Shown one piece after another: positions 34,641-43,195 of a stretch of 64,000 nt of DNA (position 1 is the first letter of the stretch; each line of letters starts with the position of its first letter). The position numbers and the translations under genes are program-made. Below the pieces are notes generated by a model. The model saw only the letters and a list, made by a program, of their open reading frames with translations, was not told the DNA's origin and searched no databases. This DNA is from DASQEH01 sp963765725 (GTDB taxonomy: Bacteria; Actinomycetota; Actinomycetes; Propionibacteriales; Nocardioidaceae), in the NCBI GenBank assembly GCA_963765725.1, contig CAVXXI010000003.1, forward strand, positions 620,001 through 684,000, read 5' to 3'.

Positions 34641-35192
34641 TCAGTGGAGGGTCGGGACGTACCGGAGCAGCTGCATGCGGCCGTCGAAGGTACGCGTCGA
34701 GACCAGCTCGAGGTCCAGGTCTGGCCAGTCGGTGAAGATGGGGAGGAGACCGGTCTGTCCCGTGACGACCGGGAAGACGACCAGCTGTACGAAGTCGACC
34801 AGGCCCTCCCGCAGCAACGTCTTGTTGAGCGAGATGCTCCCCATGGTCCGCATAGGCGCCGACTCCTGCTCCTTCAACGCCCGCAGGGCCTTCGCGGCAT
34901 CGCCGGCGACCACCTCGGTGTTGGCCCACGTCAGCGGTGGTTGCAGCGTGGACGAGAAGACGACCTTGCGGATCTCAGCCATCCGCGCGAACGTGGGGTC
35001 CTCGTTCTCGGCCACGATCTGCGACATCACTCGGTACGTGTTGCCACCCATCACGCTGATCTGGTCCTCGGCGAGCTTCTCCTCGAGCCACGCCATCAGC
35101 TCGGGGCCCTCCTTGCCGTAGTAGCCCGGCCAGCCGTCGGACGCGCCGAAGCCGTCGAGGCTGGTGAAGAGGTCGATGGTCAGCGTGCTCAT
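34641..35192 (-). CDS. Dihydrofolate reductase-family (RibD C-terminal-like) protein
   Basis: A 183-residue protein. It starts LTIDLFTSLDGFGASDGWPGYYG (strand and substrate loop), then ISVMGGNTYRVMSQIV, in which the usual G-R-x-T-Y site is G-N-T-Y, then KVVFSSTL, NTEVVAGDAAKALRALKEQ, TMGSISLNKTLLREGLVDFVQLVVFPVVTG. This is the stand-alone RibD-C/DHFR-like group in actinobacteria, a likely NADPH-dependent reductase of unknown substrate rather than true FolA. AGGAGG before the ATG fixes the start against a much longer upstream frame. Confidence 0.85.
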   Translation of the reverse strand: MSTLTIDLFTSLDGFGASDGWPGYYGKEGPELMAWLEEKLAEDQISVMGGNTYRVMSQIVAENEDPTFARMAEIRKVVFSSTLQPPLTWANTEVVAGDAAKALRALKEQESAPMRTMGSISLNKTLLREGLVDFVQLVVFPVVTGQTGLLPIFTDWPDLDLELVSTRTFDGRMQLLRYVPTLH

Positions 35193-35341
35193 GGGCGCCT
35201 CCTGCACAAAATTCGAAGTCTCTTTCTGGAGAGGGGTAGACCTCGGCTCACGACGAATCTCATCGACGCGACGCGTAACCACCCTCCGCGGTGCTCGCCC
35301 CATCGCCTCCTCGGACGTCCTCGCAGCAAGGGGTCCGCCCA

Positions 35342-35824
35342 TCAGGTCCGCGGTGTGAAGGACCGGACACCCAGCCACCGCGGCACGGCCGCCCGGTACG
35401 CCTCGTACTCCGGGCCGAACTTGGTGGACAGGGCCAACTCCTCCGCCGCGATCTGCAGCCGGTCGATGGCGATCGTGAACACGGCCACCGGGAGCAGCGC
35501 CTGCTTGGCTCCGAGTCGGACCGCGTTGGCGACCAGCAGCCCCGTCAAGCCGACGTACATCGGGTTGCGGCTCAGCGCATTCGCGCCTGTGGTCACCAGG
35601 ACCGAAGCCTGCTCCGGATGGACCGGTACCAACGTGGTCCCCACACGCCGGAACCGCCGTGCGGACGTCGCTGCAAGCGCCACGGAGGTTGCCGCGATCG
35701 CGCTTGCCAAAGCTGCGCGGCCGACGGTCGGCGAGCGCCCACTTCGCGTAAGCGCGCGTTGCGCCAAGGCGGCGACGAGCGCGAGAAAAGGAGGAGGCGT
35801 ACGCATCACCTCGTAACGTGCCAC
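35342..35824 (-). CDS. ICMT-family membrane methyltransferase-like protein
   Basis: A 160-residue membrane protein with three to four hydrophobic helices. The C-terminal part is diagnostic: LVTTGANALSRNPMYVGLTGLL (R-N-P-M-Y), then AAEELALSTKFGPEYEAYRAAVPRWLG (E-E-x-x-L-x-x-x-F-G-x-x-Y-x-x-Y). These are the SAM-site residues of isoprenylcysteine carboxyl methyltransferase-like proteins. Bacterial members act on unknown lipids. The start is ambiguous: the GTG given, or an ATG six codons later. It may be cotranscribed with the DHFR-like gene. Confidence 0.8.
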   Translation of the reverse strand: MARYEVMRTPPPFLALVAALAQRALTRSGRSPTVGRAALASAIAATSVALAATSARRFRRVGTTLVPVHPEQASVLVTTGANALSRNPMYVGLTGLLVANAVRLGAKQALLPVAVFTIAIDRLQIAAEELALSTKFGPEYEAYRAAVPRWLGVRSFTPRT

Positions 35825-35900
35825 AACCTCGGCGCGACGTCGAGAGCGACGACGAGCTGGGCCGGATATTCGGCTCAGCTCCAGGGAGACTGGCGACGTG

Positions 35901-36470
35901 CTAGATCCGCCGCAGGATCTCCGCCTTCTTGGTCTGGAACTCCGCCTCGTTGAGCACGCCGGCGTCGCGCAGCTCGCCGAGCTGACGCAGCACGGCGATC
36001 GGGTCCTGGTCGGGCCCCACCGGGGGATCTACAGGGCTTGCCGACGGCTGGTGCGCCCGGTCGACGAGCTGCCGGAGCATGGCCACACCCTCCTCCGCCT
36101 GGCGCCAGGGTTTGGTGATCGGGATCGCGTTCGGCGCCTTGTAGGGGTCGTCGTCGCCGTGCCTCCACGTGCTCGTCCTGGTGCCCGTCTGGCCTGGCGC
36201 CTGAAGCACGACCGCGCCGCTGAGCATGCCGGTGTGGAGCTGCACGCCCACGAGGTGGCGGTAGTCCCACGAGGTCAGCTCCGATCCGAAGCTGGCACCA
36301 GCCATGAAGCCCTTCTTGTAGACGAAGGCGCGACGGCCCGTGCCGATGATGGCCTGGTTGCTCGGCCCGGTGATGACCACCTCGACGGCCTCATCGGGCG
36401 CGAGGTTCTTGTCGAGCGCGTCGTTGGCCCCGCGATGAAGCCGCCTGCGATCGGCAAGGGGGGCCACCAT
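35901..36470 (-). CDS. SHOCT-domain protein
   Basis: A 189-residue soluble protein. The N-terminal two thirds form a PH-like domain (GPSNQAIIGTGRRAFVYKKGF; SFGSELTSWDYRHLVGVQLHTGMLSGAVVL). After a Pro-rich linker the C-terminal SHOCT helix pair is clear (IAVLRQLGELRDAGVLNEAEFQTKKAEIL). SHOCT ends are short oligomerisation or targeting modules. The ATG start was chosen because the core begins right after it; a GTG twelve codons upstream is possible. It is divergent from the AIM24-family gene. Confidence 0.82.
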   Translation of the reverse strand: MVAPLADRRRLHRGANDALDKNLAPDEAVEVVITGPSNQAIIGTGRRAFVYKKGFMAGASFGSELTSWDYRHLVGVQLHTGMLSGAVVLQAPGQTGTRTSTWRHGDDDPYKAPNAIPITKPWRQAEEGVAMLRQLVDRAHQPSASPVDPPVGPDQDPIAVLRQLGELRDAGVLNEAEFQTKKAEILRRI

Positions 36471-36580
36471 CCTCCGAGGATACGGATGGAACGGCCACAG
36501 CGGCACCTATCGCACAGGAAGCCGGTCCGGCCGACGGGCAAGCCATGATCTCCGGACTCGTCGCGGTCCTCGCGTGGCGC

Positions 36581-36586
36581 TAGGGT
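36581..36586 (+). promoter_or_regulatory. Leaderless -10 element (TAGGGT) of the AIM24-family gene
   Basis: TAGGGT, six bases, then ATG. Confidence 0.5.
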
Positions 36587-36592
36587 CGCGGG

Positions 36593-37273
36593 ATGGAGAT
36601 AGCGATTCGTCACAACCCCGGGTTCGCCGTCGCACGTTGCACGCTCGCCGCGGGCGAGTCGGTCCGAGCAGAGTCGGGCGCCATGATGGCCACGTCGGCC
36701 GGCGTCGCCATCGAGGCGAAAGCATCCGGTGGGCTCATGAAGTCGCTGAAGCGCAGCGTGCTCGGTGGCGAGTCGTTCTTCATCACCTCGTTCACGGCCC
36801 CCGCGGCGGGTGGGTGGGTCGACTGCGCAGCCCGACTCCCCGGCGACGCGGTCGGGCTGCCCGTCACCGAGGGCCTCAACATCACGAGGGGCAGTTATCT
36901 GTGCTCCGACAACGACGTCAGCATCGACACCTCCTGGGGAGGCTTCAAGAACCTCGCAGGGGGTGAGGGCGGGTTCCTCGTTCGTGCGTCCGGCCAGGGG
37001 CAGGTGGTACTCGCCGCGTACGGTGCCATCGACGTCATGGATCTCGGGCCGAGCGACTCCATGGTCGTCGACTCCGGACACATGGTGGCCTGGGACAACA
37101 GCGTCCAGACCTCGCTTCGGCGGGCCGCGGCCGGAGGCCTCATTCAGTCGGCGAAGAGCGGCGAGGGCTTCGTCTTCGAGCTGCAGGGACCCGGTCGGAT
37201 CTGGACGCAGTCACGGAACCCCACCGAGCTGGTGGCCTGGTTGACGAACGTCCTGCCGTTCTCCCGCAACTGA
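36593..37273 (+). CDS. AIM24-family (TIGR00266-type) protein
   Basis: A 226-residue beta-rich protein of the AIM24 family. Visible marks are GESVRAESGAMMATSAGVAIEAKASGG, FFITSFTAP, and GYLCSDNDV-like (here GSYLCSDNDVSIDTSWGGFKNL), then GEGFVFELQGPGRIWTQSRNP near the end. Bacterial members have the double-psi-like fold related to tryptophan RNA-binding attenuation proteins; function is not established. It is followed after 17 bases by the sugar isomerase gene, probably read through. Confidence 0.85.
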   Translation: MEIAIRHNPGFAVARCTLAAGESVRAESGAMMATSAGVAIEAKASGGLMKSLKRSVLGGESFFITSFTAPAAGGWVDCAARLPGDAVGLPVTEGLNITRGSYLCSDNDVSIDTSWGGFKNLAGGEGGFLVRASGQGQVVLAAYGAIDVMDLGPSDSMVVDSGHMVAWDNSVQTSLRRAAAGGLIQSAKSGEGFVFELQGPGRIWTQSRNPTELVAWLTNVLPFSRN

Positions 37274-37290
37274 TCCCAGGAGGCTCCGGG

Positions 37291-38043
37291 ATGCCCCTTC
37301 CCGACCTGTCGGTCCAGCTCTACTCGGTACGTCAGCCGCTGGCGACCGATTTCGCCGGCACGCTGGCGCGGCTGGCCGCTACCGGCCTGACCCGCGTCGA
37401 GCCGTACGACATGCTGGCCGTCGCCGACGCGTTGGCCGGCGCGCTGCCTGCTGCCGGACTCACCGCGCCGACCGCGCACCAGAGCCTGACCGACGGCCGT
37501 CTCGACGAGATCTTCTCGGCCGCCACCGATCTGGGAGTCGGCCTGGTCGTCCACCCGTACACCCCTGCGGACCAATGGCAGACCCGCGAGGACGTGGAGC
37601 GGCTTGCGGACGTCCTCGCCGAGGCCGCTGCGGCAGCCGGTGGGCACGGAGTACGTGTCGGCTACCACAACCACAACTGGGAGCTGGTGACCCAGTTCGG
37701 TGGCCGTCCCGCCCTGGAGGTGTTCGCCGAGATGCTCGACGCGTCGGTCGTGCTCGAGGTGGACGCCTACTGGGCCGCGACCGCCGGGCAGGACGTACCA
37801 GCCCTCGTGGAACGTCTCGGCGATCGGGTGGTCGCCGTGCACCTCAAGGATGGCCCGCTCGATGGTGACACGGCCGCGCAGCTTCCCCTGGGAAGGGGTG
37901 ACCTGCCTGCCGCGGACATCCTCGCTGCAGCCGGCGCGCTGCAGTTCCCGGTAATCGAGTTCGACGACTACGCCGGCGACATCTTCGACGGCATCGAGGA
38001 GAGCTACCGCTTCGCCACGACGACCCTCGGCGCGCGTCGATGA
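37291..38043 (+). CDS. Sugar phosphate isomerase/epimerase (xylose isomerase-like TIM barrel)
   Basis: A 250-residue TIM-barrel protein of the AP-endonuclease-2/IolE-like family. Metal-site signatures: VHPYTPADQW, RVGYHNHNWEL, VVLEVDAYWAATAGQDV, VVAVHLKDG, and FPVIEFDDY. It would isomerise or epimerise a ketose or inositol derivative. CAGGAGG precedes the ATG. The stop overlaps the start of the Gfo/Idh/MocA gene (ATGA), so the two enzymes probably act in one carbohydrate or inositol pathway. Confidence 0.87.
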   Translation: MPLPDLSVQLYSVRQPLATDFAGTLARLAATGLTRVEPYDMLAVADALAGALPAAGLTAPTAHQSLTDGRLDEIFSAATDLGVGLVVHPYTPADQWQTREDVERLADVLAEAAAAAGGHGVRVGYHNHNWELVTQFGGRPALEVFAEMLDASVVLEVDAYWAATAGQDVPALVERLGDRVVAVHLKDGPLDGDTAAQLPLGRGDLPAADILAAAGALQFPVIEFDDYAGDIFDGIEESYRFATTTLGARR

Positions 38044-39155
38044 CCGATGTCGCTGGGGCCGGCCCCGTCGGGATCGGGGTGGTCGGCGCAGGGAAGATCA
38101 GCGAGCAGTACCTCGCCAACATGCGCTCCTTCCCGGATCTCGACGTACGCTTCGTGGCGGATCTCCTGGTCGAGAGGGCAGAGGCGGCTGCCGAGCACTT
38201 CGGAGTACCTGCGTCCGGGACCGTCGAGCAGGTCTTGGCCCGCGACGACGTGGACATCATTGTCAACCTGACGCTTCCCAGCTCGCACGCGGAGGTTGCG
38301 TTGGCGGCGCTGTCGTCAGGCAAGCATGTGTGGAACGAGAAACCGTTCGCGCTCGACCTCGAGTCGGGCACCGCACTGGTCGAGAAGGCAGACGCGGCGG
38401 GGCTCATCATAGGGTCCGCGCCGGACACGTTCCTTGGTCCGGGCTGGCAGGCGACGCGGCGCATGGTCGACCGCGGTGACATCGGCCGCCCCCTCACCGC
38501 CTCCATGGTCTTCCAGACCCCCGGCCCGCAGACCTGGCACCCCAACCCCGACTTCTTGTTCCAGGCCGGTGCGGGGCCGTTGTTGGATATGGGACCGTAC
38601 TACCTCACCGCGCTGGCCCAGGTCTTCGGATCGGTCACAAGGGTGGCTGCGCTGGGCGCCTCCTCCGGCCCGACCCGTACGATCGGCGCCGGTCCACGCG
38701 CCGGGGAGACCTTCGACGTCGGCGTCGCCACCTATGTCACCGCGATCTACGACTTCGAACTGGGTGGGGTCGCCGCGGCCACCTTCAGTTTCGACTCGCC
38801 ACTCGCCCGAGTAGGGGTTGTCGAGATCGCCGGGACGGAGGCGACGCTGGCGGCGCCCGACCCGAACGAGTTCGGCGGCGACATCCTGGTCGTGAAGGCA
38901 GGCGAGGAGCACGGGCAGCCGGTGACGGTGGAGGGTATCGAAGGCGGCCGGGGCATCGGGGTCGTCGACATGGCTCGCGCCCTCCGCAGCGGCGAGCGGC
39001 ACCGCGCGACCGGGCAGCTGGGTCTGCATGTGCTCGACGCCATGCTTGCCACCGCCCGGTCTGTCGACGGCCACACGTTCGAGCCGGTCGGCTCCCGGGT
39101 ACAGGCGGTCGCCCCACTACCGCCGGGGTGGGACCCGACGCAGCGCACGCTCTGA
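38040..39155 (+). CDS. Gfo/Idh/MocA-family oxidoreductase
   Basis: A 371-residue NAD(P)-dependent dehydrogenase. The Rossmann start is GIGVVGAGKISEQYLANMRS. The next marks are VRFVADLLVERAEAAAEHFGV and the family motif HVWNEKPFALDLE (E-K-P with catalytic Lys). The C-terminal domain has PLLDMGPYYLTALAQVFG with the Asp and, as usual in this family, a His replaced or nearby Tyr. It acts on a sugar or inositol. Translation is coupled to the preceding isomerase gene. No transporter or regulator for the substrate is adjacent. Confidence 0.87.
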   Translation: MTDVAGAGPVGIGVVGAGKISEQYLANMRSFPDLDVRFVADLLVERAEAAAEHFGVPASGTVEQVLARDDVDIIVNLTLPSSHAEVALAALSSGKHVWNEKPFALDLESGTALVEKADAAGLIIGSAPDTFLGPGWQATRRMVDRGDIGRPLTASMVFQTPGPQTWHPNPDFLFQAGAGPLLDMGPYYLTALAQVFGSVTRVAALGASSGPTRTIGAGPRAGETFDVGVATYVTAIYDFELGGVAAATFSFDSPLARVGVVEIAGTEATLAAPDPNEFGGDILVVKAGEEHGQPVTVEGIEGGRGIGVVDMARALRSGERHRATGQLGLHVLDAMLATARSVDGHTFEPVGSRVQAVAPLPPGWDPTQRTL

Positions 39156-39179
39156 CATGACGGGCGACGCCGAGGGTCT

Positions 39180-40859
39180 CTATCTAGAGGAGTCGACGAA
39201 CGGCTGAGGTACGCCGATTCGACCGTCCGTCCACGTGTAGAAGGTCCTCGACCCCGACGACGCGCTGTCGGTGTAGTCACCGAAGTTCGGCGTGGCGATG
39301 GCTGACGTGTTGGTCCAGTCGGTCGCCCCGGTCGTGATGCGGAAGTCGCGGCCGTTGGACCTCGGGCTGCTTCGTACTTCGCCGAAGTATTGGGTACGGG
39401 CCGACTCCGGCCCGGCCAGCCTGCGGTCGTACCACGACGTGACAACAGAGCCGTTCGCTCGCACACTGAGGGCGGGCAGGAAATGCAGGGCGGACGACCT
39501 GTCGTCGTTCACCTTGTGGATGCGACTGTTCAACGCGAGTCCCATCGGCAGGGCCCTCATCCAGATGTCGCCCAGCGGGTGAGCGCTCGCGTCGTTCCAC
39601 ACGACCACGACCTTGTGGCGCGGGGCGTCGACGGCGATCCGAGGGAAATCCTGCCCGTAGAAGCGGTTGTAGCCGGGTATCGCCACCAGGTCCATCGACT
39701 TGACACCGCCGGCGCCGCCGGAGTTGCGCTGGCCCTTGGTCACGACACGCGGGTTACCCGGGCCGCCGACCGACGGGTGCGCCCGGCCGAGGGGTATACG
39801 CGCGGCGTTGATGTAGACATACGGCTTGCCGTTGAACTGGTTGGAGTCCACGTTGCGCTCCCAGGCCACGTATGCGGCTCCGTTGGAAGCCACCGACACG
39901 TAGGCACCGGTGTTGACCACCTGGCGCTCCTCGGGCCACACGACGACCGGGCGGCTCCAGTCGCCTGCCCTGAGCAGCTGCGGATGCGCCGGCACGTGAG
40001 CGCGCACCATCTCGATCTGGCCGAAACCGCTCTGGCGGTGAATGCCGAAGAAGAAGCGCGTGTACGACATCACGAGCTGGCGGCTGTGCGCGTTGTAGCT
40101 GAGCCAGTCCTTGTCGAGCATGGCCAGGTCGGGAGCCGGGTGGCGGGAGAAGGCGGTGCAGTAGTCGCCGCCACTGGCCGTCACCACCGGCTCTCCGAGC
40201 ACGGCCCGCCCGTTGGGTCGAACGGTGAGCATCTCGACCGCGAGCAGGAAGTTGGTGTGATGACCCCGACGGCAGTCGATCCTGGTGGGCGGCAGGTACA
40301 GGCTGCCGATCGCGAAGTGGTGGCTGTCGATCCGGACCACCGTCGGGTCACCCGCCCATTGCTCGTTGGGCCGGTTGTTGCGCAGCCCGAGCAGGTCGTG
40401 GAAGTGCCGGCCGTTGTCGGTCGACACGCTGATCCCGGTGATGGACGCCTTGGGGCCGGTGGATGGTTGCACCACGAACCCGGTTGCGTCGTTCCACGCC
40501 ACGACCACCGTGGAGGTCGAGCTGGCGGCGGCGATGGCCGACTCGCTCTGGTTGGCGACCAGATCGCGCGACGGGTTGTTGGCGTCGACGTTCGTTCCGA
40601 ACGCAACCCGCCCGGCCTTGAACGGGGGCTCGTCGCCACCGCCGGCGAGCGGGCCCGTGACCCAGGTCCGGGCACCGAGCGACAGCGTCGAGAGCCTGAT
40701 GGCTCCGTGCGGCCGGTGGCCGAAGCCGTGGGGGCCTGATCCGTCAGCGGAGAGTGCGGGGCCAGCACTGGCTGCGGTACTCGTACCGAGGGCACTGCCG
40801 ACGAGGGCGACGGTCGAGACCGCCACAACTACTCCTGCTGCACTGCTACGAAGTCGCAT
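39180..40859 (-). CDS. Secreted sialidase/BNR-type beta-propeller protein
   Basis: A 559-residue exported protein with a signal peptide (RLRSSAAGVVVAVSTVALVG, cleavage near ASAGPA). The body is a beta-propeller-like repeat protein with at least one Asp box (VSTDNGRHFHD), plus repeated segments with VVVAWNDA, AYVAWERNVDS, KVVVVWNDASAHPLGDIWMRAL and VVTSWYDRRLAGP. The pattern is common to exo-alpha-sialidase-like and other surface-binding proteins in actinomycetes. Catalytic sialidase residues (Arg triad, Tyr) cannot be assigned from sequence alone. GGGGGAGG seven bases before the ATG fixes the start. Confidence 0.78.
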   Translation of the reverse strand: MRLRSSAAGVVVAVSTVALVGSALGTSTAASAGPALSADGSGPHGFGHRPHGAIRLSTLSLGARTWVTGPLAGGGDEPPFKAGRVAFGTNVDANNPSRDLVANQSESAIAAASSTSTVVVAWNDATGFVVQPSTGPKASITGISVSTDNGRHFHDLLGLRNNRPNEQWAGDPTVVRIDSHHFAIGSLYLPPTRIDCRRGHHTNFLLAVEMLTVRPNGRAVLGEPVVTASGGDYCTAFSRHPAPDLAMLDKDWLSYNAHSRQLVMSYTRFFFGIHRQSGFGQIEMVRAHVPAHPQLLRAGDWSRPVVVWPEERQVVNTGAYVSVASNGAAYVAWERNVDSNQFNGKPYVYINAARIPLGRAHPSVGGPGNPRVVTKGQRNSGGAGGVKSMDLVAIPGYNRFYGQDFPRIAVDAPRHKVVVVWNDASAHPLGDIWMRALPMGLALNSRIHKVNDDRSSALHFLPALSVRANGSVVTSWYDRRLAGPESARTQYFGEVRSSPRSNGRDFRITTGATDWTNTSAIATPNFGDYTDSASSGSRTFYTWTDGRIGVPQPFVDSSR

Positions 40860-40986
40860 CGACAGGCCTCCCCCTCGGTCCGTGTCGGCCCCCCGCGCCG
40901 GGAGCCTCCCTGTTCCTAGCACCAGCGGGGAGACCACCGCAAGATGGTCGGCTGGTTTTCGAGCGGCGAGTCGCGCGCGACCGCCT

Positions 40987-42090
40987 TCACCCGGCTGCGG
41001 CCGTGCCCAGTGCCGTGGCCAGGCTCTTCTGCGCCCTGTCGCCGACCGGAGCGGGTGACGAGGCGCGCTGCCGGGTCCGGCGCGCCGGTGTGACTGCAGC
41101 CGGTTCGACGACGCGGCTCACGGCATCGGGGCTCGCGGCCGAGGCCAGTCCCGCCCGCGTGGCGGAGGCAGGGTCGTCGGCGGCCTCGGGTGGTTTGGTG
41201 CCGCTGGAGCGAAGCGGCACCAGGCGGGTCAGCAGGTCGTACCAGAACGGCCCCCCGAGCATGACCAGAAGTGCCGTCAGCAGCCACCCCGCGAACGTGG
41301 CGGTCCGGCCCAGTCCCCACTTCCACGGCTCCCACCAGACACTGTGCCAGCTGGCGCGCTGCGTCTGGTCCCACCCGATCGGCAGGCTGAGCACCTGGAG
41401 CTGGTTCGTGGTGGCGGCGACGTTGTTCAGCTGCGAGGGTGGCGCGCCCTGGCTGACGACCTTGCTTGCGGCGTCCACCACCGCCTGTCGGGTGACCGGG
41501 CTCTGCCACAGCTGTTCGGCGACATGAACCGTGGAGACGTTCCCACCGACGGCGAGGAGGAGCCCGATGACGAAGAGGACGGAGGTGGCCCAACGCTTGT
41601 ACGCGCCCTGGGTGCGCTGCATGGTCTCGTCGAACCAGCGTTCGAGCCCGGACTTGATCGAGATCAGGTCACCTCGCGCCTCGAGCGCCAGCGGCCGTAG
41701 GCGCTTCTGCAGGTTCATGGGCAACGTGTCCAGAGCACGCACCTCGTCGCCGTGGACGAGCATCTCGCACACCCCGTCGGCGAACGCCTTCGCGGACAGG
41801 TAGCTGGGGTTCTTCGCGTTCCTGGCGATGAGGCTCTTGCCGGCAGCGGCGCAGGCCGCCGAGTACACCGATGTCCCCTTGAAGACCTCGACGGCGTCGG
41901 TCAGCGCGTTCGGACCGGTGGCGTCACCACCGAGCATGGCCTCGATCCCGGCTTCGAGGTTCTTCGAGCGCTTGCCGAGCAGCCGCGCGATGACCTCCAC
42001 GATGGTCGACGCCGCGGTCGCTGCGACGAAGAACAGCAGGGCTAGGCCGATGGCCGTCTCGAGTGCCTGTGATCCCAGCATCGCTCCCAC
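40987..42090 (-). CDS. Membrane protein of unknown function
   Basis: A 367-residue protein. One membrane helix lies near the N-terminus (LETAIGLALLFFVAATAASTIVEVIARLLG) and two lie in the second half (SVLFVIGLLLAVGGNVSTVH; FAGWLLTALLVMLGGPFWYDLL). Between them is a helical cytoplasmic part with RDLISIKSGLERWFDETMQR-like sequence (here RGDLISIKSGLERWFDETMQ). The tail is Ala/Arg/Pro-rich. Similar three-helix proteins are scattered in actinobacteria and proteobacteria; function is unknown. GGAG five bases before the GTG supports the start. Confidence 0.7.
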   Translation of the reverse strand: MGAMLGSQALETAIGLALLFFVAATAASTIVEVIARLLGKRSKNLEAGIEAMLGGDATGPNALTDAVEVFKGTSVYSAACAAAGKSLIARNAKNPSYLSAKAFADGVCEMLVHGDEVRALDTLPMNLQKRLRPLALEARGDLISIKSGLERWFDETMQRTQGAYKRWATSVLFVIGLLLAVGGNVSTVHVAEQLWQSPVTRQAVVDAASKVVSQGAPPSQLNNVAATTNQLQVLSLPIGWDQTQRASWHSVWWEPWKWGLGRTATFAGWLLTALLVMLGGPFWYDLLTRLVPLRSSGTKPPEAADDPASATRAGLASAASPDAVSRVVEPAAVTPARRTRQRASSPAPVGDRAQKSLATALGTAAAG

Positions 42091-42202
42091 GCCAGCTCCG
42101 AGGTTCCGCCGGCTCGATCGACACGGATCCGAGTCTCGCGGTGTCTATGGCCATGCTGTTGGTGCCGGCTGACGCTGTCAAGGGCCGGAGGCCGGGTACA
42201 GG

Positions 42203-43078
42203 TCAGCCGTCGTCCGCGCACCGGAAGCCGACGTTCGCCGACGCTGACTCGGGGGGGTTGCTCGACCGGGCCGCCACGCGGTACCGGTGACAGTACGACT
42301 CGTGGCACAGGTAGGAGCCGCCCCGCATGATGCGACTCGTACCGGTCGCCGGACCCTTCGGGTCCCGTGCCGGTGAGGTCGCGTAATAGTCAGGGCTGAA
42401 CCAGTCCGCGCACCACTCCCAGACGTTGCCCGCCGAGTTCCACAGTCCATAGCCGTTCGGGCGGAACGACTTGACCGGCGCCGTCGTCAGGTACCCGTCC
42501 TCGAGGGTGTTCACGTCGGGGAAGCGGCCCTGCCAGATGTTGCAACGCCAGCGTCCACCGGGGACGAGCTCGTCGCCCCACGGGAACCGACGACCCGTCA
42601 GACCGCCACGCGCGGCGCACTCCCACTCGGCCTCGGTGGGCAGGCGCTTCCCTGCCCACTGGCAGTACGCCGTGGCGTCGTTCCAGGACACGTGGACGAC
42701 GGGATGGTTGGGCCGGGCGTCCACCGACGACGCGCCGCCTTCGGGGCGCCGCCAGCTCGCCCCCCGGACCGCGAGCCACCAGGGCGCCGCATCAAGTCGG
42801 TGGAGGATGTCGGCGGACTCGGGCGCAGCCAGGTGGAACACGGCGGACACCCCCAGCTGCTCGGCGTCGGTGACGTAGCCCGTGGCGCGCACGAAGGCCG
42901 CGAACGAGGCGTTGGTCACCGCGGTCTCGTCGATCCGGTAGTCGCTGAGGGCCACGCGGTGCACCGGTGTCTCCCCGTCGGCGGCGTAGCCCTCGCCGAA
43001 GGCGTCGCCCATGTCGAAGTGGCCCCCGGGGATCGCGACCTGCCCGCGCCCCGATCTAGGCCTCACAGCGTCGGTCAC
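42203..43078 (-). CDS. Formylglycine-generating enzyme (SUMF1/FGE type)
   Basis: A 291-residue protein with a complete FGE domain. It starts VAIPGGHFDMGDAFGEGYAADGE, then HPVVHVSWNDATAYCQWAGKRLPTEAEWECAARGG, FPWGDEL, and SAGNVWEWCADWF. The end, GGSYLCHESYCHRYRVAARSSN, keeps both copper-binding active-site Cys (about 258 and 263), as in Streptomyces FGE. It converts a Cys in sulfatases (C-x-P-x-R) to formylglycine. No sulfatase is encoded in the window. The GTG start with GGAGGG nine bases upstream was preferred; an upstream GTG at 43120 has no such site. Confidence 0.9.
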   Translation of the reverse strand: MTDAVRPRSGRGQVAIPGGHFDMGDAFGEGYAADGETPVHRVALSDYRIDETAVTNASFAAFVRATGYVTDAEQLGVSAVFHLAAPESADILHRLDAAPWWLAVRGASWRRPEGGASSVDARPNHPVVHVSWNDATAYCQWAGKRLPTEAEWECAARGGLTGRRFPWGDELVPGGRWRCNIWQGRFPDVNTLEDGYLTTAPVKSFRPNGYGLWNSAGNVWEWCADWFSPDYYATSPARDPKGPATGTSRIMRGGSYLCHESYCHRYRVAARSSNPPESASANVGFRCADDG

Positions 43079-43182
43079 AGCGTCCGCCCTCCAGCCGGGC
43101 CAGGCGTCGGCGTCGGACACCGGGTACCCGGATCCCGGATCGTACCGGCCGGAGTCCCGCCGGAACCGGGGGCCTGCGCGTC

Positions 43183-43188
43183 TAGTCT
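43183..43188 (+). promoter_or_regulatory. Leaderless -10 element (TAGTCT) of the nhaA fusion
   Basis: TAGTCT is followed by seven bases and the GTG start. No ribosome-binding site is present. Confidence 0.45.
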
Positions 43189-43195
43189 GTGTCCG

